From: a virus
IMG/VR virus record: IMGVR_UViG_3300021964_000208
Span: 1-36,571 of that record
DNA: 36,571 bases
Reading direction: 5' to 3' (one strand)
Each line of letters starts with the position of its first letter. Positions within the stretch are counted from its first letter, which is position 1. Under the pieces are notes generated by a model that saw only the letters and a program-made list of their open reading frames with translations, was not told where the DNA came from and did not search any database. This document shows, in pieces, positions 28,741-34,384 of this stretch. The position numbers and the translations under genes are program-made.

Positions 28741-29146
28741 TGGTGGAGATGACGGGAGTCGAACCCGTGTCCGCTACAACAGCAATACAACCGTCTACAT
28801 ACTTAGATAATATTGAGATTTAAGGCTCTCATAGTTTATCAACTAACCTAATGCAAGTATAGCTTACAATCTCTAATAGTCTATTTTATTACAGGTTTCC
28901 TATTGTCATTCATACTCATTACGTTACCCAAATGTTTTAATGAGAATCCACATTTGTTTTTTCAGGCAGCAAGAAGAGCTTCTTCTGGAACATATGCATC
29001 AGCATTGTTGAAGATTTGCTCTGCTTCTGCGAGAAGGTCTCTGTACTCTTCGTCAGCAGTTATTTTTTGATCACTTTAACGAGTTAGATCATTCTCGGTA
29101 TGCAGGCTGTACTTGATCCGTCTAACGTCGATACCATTACATCCCC
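28741..29146 (-). ncRNA. ssrA: tmRNA (one-piece)
   Basis: A complete 406-nt tmRNA. The acceptor pairs GGGGAUG (29140-29146) with CAUCUCC and has the G3·U70 alanine determinant; T-arm ACGGG-UUCGACU-CCCGU; CCA is encoded at 28741. The tag frame runs from the GCU resume codon at 29057 to UGA at 28962 and encodes 31 residues starting ADEEYRDLLAEAEQIFNNAD and ending VPEEALLAA. It rescues stalled ribosomes and marks the peptide with a C-terminal LLAA degron. Phage tmRNAs are rare, and this tag is long. A TTAAATAA run before it could be the late promoter. Confidence 0.93.
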
Positions 29147-29196
29147 TTTTTGTTATTTAACATATAAAATTAATAAATCAATCACATTTTAGTCTT

Positions 29197-29445
29197 TTAC
29201 TTATCTGATCGCTGCATTACACGATGCAATCCAGACCCTCTCCCAGTATTACGACCATAAGGATTATACTTTCTATGATCAGCAAACTGCTCAGGAGTTA
29301 CTACTTGCATCTCTCCAGCAGTCTTATGACCGAAGCACATAACTCCCTTTACCTTAGGTACATGCTCAGCGCATGCCATACAATATTTATATCCCGCCTC
29401 AATACGGGCAGGCGTTACCGGCTTAAAACAATGAATACATTCCAT
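29197..29445 (-). CDS. Small zinc-binding phage protein, 82 aa
   Basis: An 82-residue protein with four Cys in CxxC pairs: MECIHCFKP at the N-terminus and YCMACAEHVPKVKGVMCFG near residue 21. The C-terminal half (TPEQFADHRKYNPYGRNTGR) is basic. I recall this layout from small phage proteins of unknown function, sometimes called DksA-like by their zinc finger, but it lacks the DksA coiled coil. The promoter 6 nt upstream sets the start. Confidence 0.8.
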   Translation of the reverse strand: MECIHCFKPVTPARIEAGYKYCMACAEHVPKVKGVMCFGHKTAGEMQVVTPEQFADHRKYNPYGRNTGRGSGLHRVMQRSDK

Positions 29446-29451
29446 ATTAAT

Positions 29452-29467
29452 ATTATAATAGAGTTCC
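29452..29467 (-). promoter_or_regulatory. Early promoter GGAAC-N5-TATAAT
   Basis: GGAAC-TCTAT-TATAAT, 6 nt before the ATG at 29445. It shows that early genes are also placed inside the late module. Confidence 0.85.
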
Positions 29468-29511
29468 CTTTAGTAAAAATAGTTTTAAATAATATTTTTT
29501 TATTATAAAAA

Positions 29512-30480
29512 TTATCTGTTCAAAAACCACTTGACAGTTTTATTAATACCTTGCGAGAACGTATAGGAAGGCTCCCACCCTATATCTTTTTTTATCTTCG
29601 AACTATCGATAGCATACCGTCTGTCGTGACCCGGCCGGTCCTTAACATACGTAATCAATTTATCTAAATCTTTCTTACCAGTCTCTTGCTCAATGATATT
29701 CAGGATGCATTTAACAATGTCGATATTTTGAATTTCATTATTACCGCCAATATTATATGTTGCACCAGCTTTACCGTTTTTAAACGCGCTAATCAAAGCA
29801 TCGCAGTGATCGCCCACATACAGCCAATCGCGAATCTGCTTACCGTCGCCATATATCGGCAATTCTTTACCCTCGAGCGCGCGATTAATAATGCATGGTA
29901 TTAACTTCTCCTTATGTTGTCGCGGGCCGTAATTATTCGAACAGTTTGTTACTATAGTATTTAGACCGTACGTTCTGTGCCATGCTCTAACTAAATGATC
30001 AGATGATGCCTTAGATGCAGAATATGGAGATGATGGATCATATGAGGTTTCCTCAGTAAATGCTGCATCTTCTAACGCTAGATCTCCATATACTTCATCA
30101 GTACTGATATGTAAAAATCTTATATTAGGTGCTAGCTCACGCGTCGTCTCGAGAAGTTCGTAAGTACCTATAATATTAGTCTCGATAAATTTTCTAGATG
30201 ACTTAATAGAGTTATCGACATGAGACTCAGCTGCGAGGTGATATATTCCTACTGGCTTATATTCTGAGTATATATATCGTAAAGCGTCCGCATCAGAGAT
30301 ACACGCTTCTATCAGATCCACACGCGGATTATTTTGAGACAGTTCTAAGATCTCGTCACTGTTACTGGCATAAGTTAATTTATCAATAATAACAATGTTA
30401 TTATCTGTTTCGGTAAGGAGCCTATAGACGAGAGAAGTACCGATAAATCCCGCGCCACCAGTTACTAATATATTTGCCAT
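29512..30480 (-). CDS. dTDP/UDP-glucose 4,6-dehydratase (RmlB-like)
   Basis: A 322-residue extended short-chain dehydrogenase. NAD site TGGAGFIG at residues 6-13, STDEVYG near 125 (the catalytic Thr-Asp-Glu), and YSASKASSD near 152 (Tyr-x3-Lys). TNCSNNYGPRQ and YGDGKQIRDWLYV complete the RmlB pattern. The product, 4-keto-6-deoxyglucose bound to a nucleotide, is the substrate expected for the reductase at 8734. Whether the donor is dTDP or UDP cannot be read from the sequence. Its ATG follows a strong terminator directly. Confidence 0.93.
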   Translation of the reverse strand: MANILVTGGAGFIGTSLVYRLLTETDNNIVIIDKLTYASNSDEILELSQNNPRVDLIEACISDADALRYIYSEYKPVGIYHLAAESHVDNSIKSSRKFIETNIIGTYELLETTRELAPNIRFLHISTDEVYGDLALEDAAFTEETSYDPSSPYSASKASSDHLVRAWHRTYGLNTIVTNCSNNYGPRQHKEKLIPCIINRALEGKELPIYGDGKQIRDWLYVGDHCDALISAFKNGKAGATYNIGGNNEIQNIDIVKCILNIIEQETGKKDLDKLITYVKDRPGHDRRYAIDSSKIKKDIGWEPSYTFSQGINKTVKWFLNR

Positions 30481-30484
30481 AAAA

Positions 30485-30512
30485 AAAGAGCGGCTCGTAC
30501 GAGCCGCTCTTT
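30485..30512 (-). terminator. Rho-independent terminator between Hsp20 and dehydratase
   Basis: A perfect 28-bp palindrome, AAAGAGCGGCTCG-TA-CGAGCCGCTCTTT, followed by U residues. It closes the Hsp20 gene. The ATG of the dehydratase begins right at the end of the U tract. Confidence 0.92.
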
Positions 30513-30524
30513 AGGGTTAATTGA

Positions 30525-30932
30525 TTATAACGTATGTTTGCGAATATGCTCTTCTCTACTACGGCGCGGCACGGTAACTTCTAAGACACCGTTGTTATAT
30601 TTGAATTTAATTTTATCGATATCAAACTCTCTACCGATAGAGAAGGATCGGTTATAGGTCTGTTCCCGCACTCCGTCATGGCTGATAACCTCTCGCGAAG
30701 CTTTGATGTATACATCTCGTTGTTGAGTATCTGTTGTTAGATCCAGATTCTCTGGAAGTACTCCAGGTAAATCTACCTGAATTATCATATGGCTTTCAGA
30801 CTGATTGAATCTGACTTGATCTCCAGTTTTATAAACCTCTTCAAGGGAGTGAAAGACTGGCGTTAGATTAAGAAAGTCATTTAGCGATCTCTCAATATAT
30901 TCTAATGGGTTTGTTTGTTTTATTAGTTTCAT
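30525..30932 (-). CDS. Hsp20 / alpha-crystallin small heat-shock protein
   Basis: A 135-residue small heat-shock protein. The alpha-crystallin domain runs about residues 44-130: MIIQVDLPGVLPENLDL (usual V-x-x-D-L-P-G-V), RSFSIGREFDIDKIKFKYNNG, and the closing GVLEVTVPR. These chaperones hold unfolded proteins, and small ones are common in T4-like marine phages, where they may help virion assembly. A structured 5' region (30938-30996) may control it. Confidence 0.92.
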   Translation of the reverse strand: MKLIKQTNPLEYIERSLNDFLNLTPVFHSLEEVYKTGDQVRFNQSESHMIIQVDLPGVLPENLDLTTDTQQRDVYIKASREVISHDGVREQTYNRSFSIGREFDIDKIKFKYNNGVLEVTVPRRSREEHIRKHTL

Positions 30933-30937
30933 AGTTA

Positions 30938-30996
30938 GTTAGTTTATAGCGAGTCAGGTTTACTCCTGCCCACATATATAATTTACTATAACTAAC
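30938..30996 (-). promoter_or_regulatory. Structured 5' region of Hsp20, possible RNA thermometer
   Basis: On the minus strand GTTAGTTATAG (30986-30996) can pair with CTATAAACTAAC (30938-30949), which ends 5 nt before the ATG. A CAGG/CCTG hairpin (30955-30968) holds an AGGAG inside. Pairing close to the start codon is the layout of heat-shock RNA thermometers. It only counts if transcription begins upstream of 30996, which is not shown. Confidence 0.35.
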
Positions 30997-31003
30997 TACG
31001 AAT

Positions 31004-31159
31004 TCAACTTATTTCTTCTATAATATCAAAAAGTTTCTCAGCGCATTTATATGTTGCTGTTTCAGCTCCATCGCACCACTCGTTAGTTTCTTTATCACTG
31101 CACTCATACTGCTCCCATTCAAGCGCTAGATCTTTAAGTTTTTCAATTAATTCATCCAT
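31004..31159 (-). CDS. Small acidic protein, 51 aa
   Basis: A 51-codon frame starting MDELIEKLKDLALEWEQYEC, then SDKETNEWCDGAETATYKC and a C-terminal AEKLFDIIEEIS. It resembles small phage proteins I recall with the same EWEQYECSDKETNEWCDGA segment. It fills the gap between Hsp20 and the second tail block. Confidence 0.7.
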   Translation of the reverse strand: MDELIEKLKDLALEWEQYECSDKETNEWCDGAETATYKCAEKLFDIIEEIS

Positions 31160-31221
31160 ATACAGCTATTTATTTTTTTCAAGCTAAAAAATGCGTTTTT
31201 TAAATAAAATTGTATTAAAGC

Positions 31222-31229
31222 CATAAATA
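31222..31229 (+). promoter_or_regulatory. Late promoter CATAAATA
   Basis: CATAAATA, 5 nt, then the ATG at 31235. Confidence 0.8.
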
Positions 31230-31234
31230 TAATT

Positions 31235-31798
31235 ATGAGCGATCAAACTATTCAAAAATTCTTTACCGCAGCTGCTCAAAGAGAGTTCGCAAGAGATTTC
31301 CTATTTAGAGTAACAGAGATTACACTCCGAGAGGGTGCGTTTAGCTTCGGTTCCGATGAATTAATTTACGCGAAGACTGCTAAATTGCCAACACGCAAAA
31401 TCGATAATAAGCCTGTGCCGTATATGGGATTAGATTTTAACGTCCCAGGACGAGCTACATATGGAGAGTCTGGTGGATATAATATTGAGTTTTATTGTGA
31501 TGCAGAAGCTGAACTACACCGGAGATTACTAGCCGAAACGCGTGAAGTCTTTGACGATAGTACTTCAACTGGTGATTATAATATAGCAGGGCCTGGATCT
31601 GTTATCACTCTTCACCAGCTTCGAAAGGATTTATCTCCTATTCGAACATATACTTTAGTTGGCGCATCAATAAGAGATTGCGGAGAAATGTCAGGCGCAA
31701 TTTCGTCGGGTACCGGCGATGTAGTTAGCTTTACCGCTCAATTCGCATATCACTACTTTAGAGAAGAGCCGGGCGCTGGCATTGCACGTGGTATTTAA
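31235..31798 (+). CDS. Tail tube-like protein (gp19-like), copy B
   Basis: A 187-residue protein with a gp19-type layout: RDFLFRVTEITLRE near the N-terminus, LDFNVPGRATYGESGG in the middle, RTYTLVGASIRDCGEM (the counterpart of the gp19 TNVGE segment), and a closing strand (VVSFTAQFAYHYF). It differs enough from the tube protein at 25285 to be a separate function. Options are the main tube, an alternative tube, or the tube-baseplate initiator (gp48/gp54 level). A strong late promoter drives it. Confidence 0.72.
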   Translation: MSDQTIQKFFTAAAQREFARDFLFRVTEITLREGAFSFGSDELIYAKTAKLPTRKIDNKPVPYMGLDFNVPGRATYGESGGYNIEFYCDAEAELHRRLLAETREVFDDSTSTGDYNIAGPGSVITLHQLRKDLSPIRTYTLVGASIRDCGEMSGAISSGTGDVVSFTAQFAYHYFREEPGAGIARGI

Positions 31799-31822
31799 TA
31801 TATGCCTTACATAGCTATCTGC

Positions 31823-31830
31823 TATAAATA
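31823..31830 (+). promoter_or_regulatory. Late promoter TATAAATA
   Basis: TATAAATA, 5 nt, then the ATG at 31836. Confidence 0.85.
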
Positions 31831-31835
31831 ATATT

Positions 31836-32681
31836 ATGGCGGACCCCGTACCACACTTCGTTGATCTTTTAAAAGAGTGGAGTTATAATATTCCATTCTC
31901 GACCCAATGGGCTGTATCTATAGATATTAATGATGGTATAAAAGACACTATACAAAAGGTAAAGGATCTAGAAAGTGTTGGAGGGGATGATAAAAATTGG
32001 AATTTTACAGATAGCGTAAATATTCTAACAAAAGATAAAGTATCTACAGAAAACAATGTACATTGCTTTTTTGTAGAATCAGTCAGTGAAATATCTGAAT
32101 CGTTTTCTCCAGATTCTGCCTCTTTTGAGAATAACGGAGGCCTTATACCCGGTCTTATAAGTAGGGGTAGAAGTGGGTATCATAATAGGTCATTAAAGAT
32201 CGGATTTAGAGATACAAACGTCTCATTTGCAGACTTTCTAATAAGACCATGGGTAATAGCTGCAGCATACTTAGGTAGAATTGCTGATGGTGAAAATGAA
32301 ATAAAAGCAAATATTAATGTATATCATTTTACTAGAAATATTGATAAGAAAAATAAAAGAATTAGATTTAAGACGTTTAATTATTACGGATGTACGCCGG
32401 TTGGAGTAGACGCTCCAGATTATGATTACTCTAAAGAGGATATTGTAAACTTTAAAACAACGTGGGTGTTTGACACGTACGGTGTTGAAGATTATAAAAC
32501 CATTAAACCGGTCGAGTCTCCCGACCGCGCGGCGCGCGATCGCGCTGTTGAGGAATTCGACTGGGAGGAAGCTGAAGCCCGGAACCCTGATAGTGTGCTC
32601 GGGGAACCCTCCCCAGCTCAGCAGGTCCTGAATAACGTTGATGAACTACTCCAGGAGAGCAGATTTCCGACCGGTCAATGA
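31836..32681 (+). CDS. Baseplate tube-junction protein candidate (gp48/gp54-like), with GC-rich tail
   Basis: A 281-residue protein. A gp19-like core is suggested by STQWAVSIDIN near residue 21, then RFKTFNYYGCTPVGVDAPDY near 178 (the T-N-V-G-E equivalent), and FKTTWVFDTYGVEDY. After residue about 225 the DNA turns GC-rich, and the protein becomes charged (DRAARDRAVEEFDWEEAEAR). It ends in VLNNVDELLQES, which has a second, frame-shifted copy just past the stop. This suggests a recently expanded C-terminus. Its place in the block agrees with a baseplate-tube role, but no certain match is claimed. Confidence 0.55.
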   Translation: MADPVPHFVDLLKEWSYNIPFSTQWAVSIDINDGIKDTIQKVKDLESVGGDDKNWNFTDSVNILTKDKVSTENNVHCFFVESVSEISESFSPDSASFENNGGLIPGLISRGRSGYHNRSLKIGFRDTNVSFADFLIRPWVIAAAYLGRIADGENEIKANINVYHFTRNIDKKNKRIRFKTFNYYGCTPVGVDAPDYDYSKEDIVNFKTTWVFDTYGVEDYKTIKPVESPDRAARDRAVEEFDWEEAEARNPDSVLGEPSPAQQVLNNVDELLQESRFPTGQ

Positions 32682-32683
32682 TA

Positions 32684-32724
32684 TCTTGAATAACGTTGAT
32701 GAAATACTCCGAGAATCGGGATAG
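32684..32724 (+). pseudogene. Frame-shifted duplicate of the C-terminal segment
   Basis: In the +1 frame relative to the preceding gene, the bases right after its stop read NDILNNVDEILRESG and a stop. This copies VLNNVDELLQES of that gene (DNA CTGAATAACGTTGATGAA versus TTGAATAACGTTGATGAA). The ancestral C-terminus probably lay here before a duplication and a frame change. Confidence 0.6.
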
Positions 32725-32767
32725 ACTCTCTAGGCTAGGAAAATCATCAACATAATATTATAATATT

Positions 32768-33622
32768 TTGAAGAATTTGGTTTATAAAAAATATATTGAT
32801 ATACCCAGTAGTAGTGATAAAATCGCTATAGGGGATATTACTAATAAGCAATTTAATATAGTTTCTAAGACAGTAAATCAAGGAGACGAATTTAGTATAT
32901 CAGAATCTCTAGAAACATTAATAGAAGCGATAGTAATTGATAATAAAAGAATATCAACCCTCAGTCGTATTGATAAGGCCATAATAGTATTGAGCGCATA
33001 TAAAGATTCTGTTAATGATAAGATTACTATTAATACTGGTGAGGGATCGACTCAAATATATGTTCAACAGATAATTGACAACATTCTTAATATAGAGGAT
33101 GGTATAGAGAAAAAAATAAAAATAGATAACATAGAAATCACTCTTGCATCTCCTAAAAAATTATATTATAGTAATACAGCAGATCTTATAGTAGGGTGCA
33201 TCGACAGGGTACTGTGTGAGGAAGATGTTTATTTTTTCTCAGAATTTACGGAAGAGGATAAAGACAAATTTTTAGACTCTATAACACACCCAATACTAAA
33301 TGATTGTCAACACTTCTTAGAGGGAATTGCGTCTTGGCCTAAAACTAATGTAATGCCAGTAACAAAATCTAATATAGAAGAATATAATGTATCTTTAGTT
33401 GACAATTCAATTTATTTTTTAATTAAATCTTTATTTAATGTTAGCTATTATTCAATATCGGAAAATATTTATATGTTTATATCTCAACTAAATGGTAGTA
33501 TAGATCACTATAACGAGATAACACCATTTGATTTTGAAGATTATGTGAGAATACATCAAGCATTTCAAAAAAGACAACAAACAGATTTGAATTCTGGAGG
33601 ACAGGGTATAAATAACTTTTAA
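32768..33622 (+). CDS. Baseplate hub-like protein (gp26-like), TTG start
   Basis: A 284-residue protein starting at TTG (MKNLVYKKYIDIPSSSDKIA). The N-terminus (IDIPSS..., then a K-Q-F-N-I-V-S-K segment) looks like the start of the T4 gp26/gp51 baseplate family, as does the next gene. The protein is acidic and contains helices but no catalytic motif. Late transcription probably reads through from 31823; only a weak AT-rich -10-like run lies before the TTG. Confidence 0.55.
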   Translation: MKNLVYKKYIDIPSSSDKIAIGDITNKQFNIVSKTVNQGDEFSISESLETLIEAIVIDNKRISTLSRIDKAIIVLSAYKDSVNDKITINTGEGSTQIYVQQIIDNILNIEDGIEKKIKIDNIEITLASPKKLYYSNTADLIVGCIDRVLCEEDVYFFSEFTEEDKDKFLDSITHPILNDCQHFLEGIASWPKTNVMPVTKSNIEEYNVSLVDNSIYFLIKSLFNVSYYSISENIYMFISQLNGSIDHYNEITPFDFEDYVRIHQAFQKRQQTDLNSGGQGINNF

Positions 33623-33632
33623 TTAACCTTCG

Positions 33633-34376
33633 ATGAGCAATTCAAATGACCTGATTCAAAAACTAAAAGATTATAATAATGATAATCTTATCCCCATATT
33701 CATTCCAAGCTTAAGTAAGAAGTTAAAATTTAAACCTTTAACTATCAAGCAGCAGAAGAATATTATAAAAACGGCTGGAGATGGAGTTATTAGTGGCGCT
33801 ACATTGAGCCAAGTTATTAATAATATTGTTAACGAGCTGTGTGTAGAATCAGATCAAGAGTTCTCCATAATAGACAGATATCCAGTAATTTTAGCTGCGA
33901 GGATGCATTCTGTTGGTGATGAGATTGATGTTGGTAGTGATAAAGTATCTATCAAAGAGCATATAGCTATATGTAATGATACATTTAAAGGTAAAACGTA
34001 TGATGAAACAACTACATGTAGTTTACAGGATATTACTATCAATTTAAAGATACCTTCTCTTAAAAGAGATTCTGTAGTAAGTGATAAGTTTACTAAAAAC
34101 GCAAAGGATAATGGGGTAGAGATCGGCGACGCTGTCGCAACCTTATATGTACACGAAATTGTAAAATTTATATCTTCAATAGAGAATGGTGATGATGTTC
34201 TAGATTTTTATAAGATGTCAATTTTAGATTGTGTTAAGATTGTGGAAAGTTTGCCTATATCAACTAATAAGAAAATTATCGATTATATCGAGTCTATTAG
34301 AGATATTGAAAATCTATATCTAGAAACGAGCTCCGGAGATATCGAAATTGATGCAAGTTTCTTTAGTGTTGCATAA
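33633..34376 (+). CDS. Baseplate hub subunit (gp26-like)
   Basis: A 247-residue protein. IFIPSLSKKLKFKPLTIKQQ near residue 22 is the characteristic start of T4 gp26-family proteins (T4_baseplate), and the rest keeps the expected size and helix-rich character. The family forms the central hub of the contractile-tail baseplate. The 32768 gene may be its paralog. Starts 10 nt after the upstream stop, without an SD. Confidence 0.68.
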   Translation: MSNSNDLIQKLKDYNNDNLIPIFIPSLSKKLKFKPLTIKQQKNIIKTAGDGVISGATLSQVINNIVNELCVESDQEFSIIDRYPVILAARMHSVGDEIDVGSDKVSIKEHIAICNDTFKGKTYDETTTCSLQDITINLKIPSLKRDSVVSDKFTKNAKDNGVEIGDAVATLYVHEIVKFISSIENGDDVLDFYKMSILDCVKIVESLPISTNKKIIDYIESIRDIENLYLETSSGDIEIDASFFSVA

Positions 34377-34379
34377 ATA
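34372..34379 (+). promoter_or_regulatory. Late promoter CATAAATA
   Basis: CATAAATA overlapping the stop of the preceding gene, 5 nt before a GTG start at 34385. Confidence 0.75.
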
Positions 34380-34384
34380 TATAT

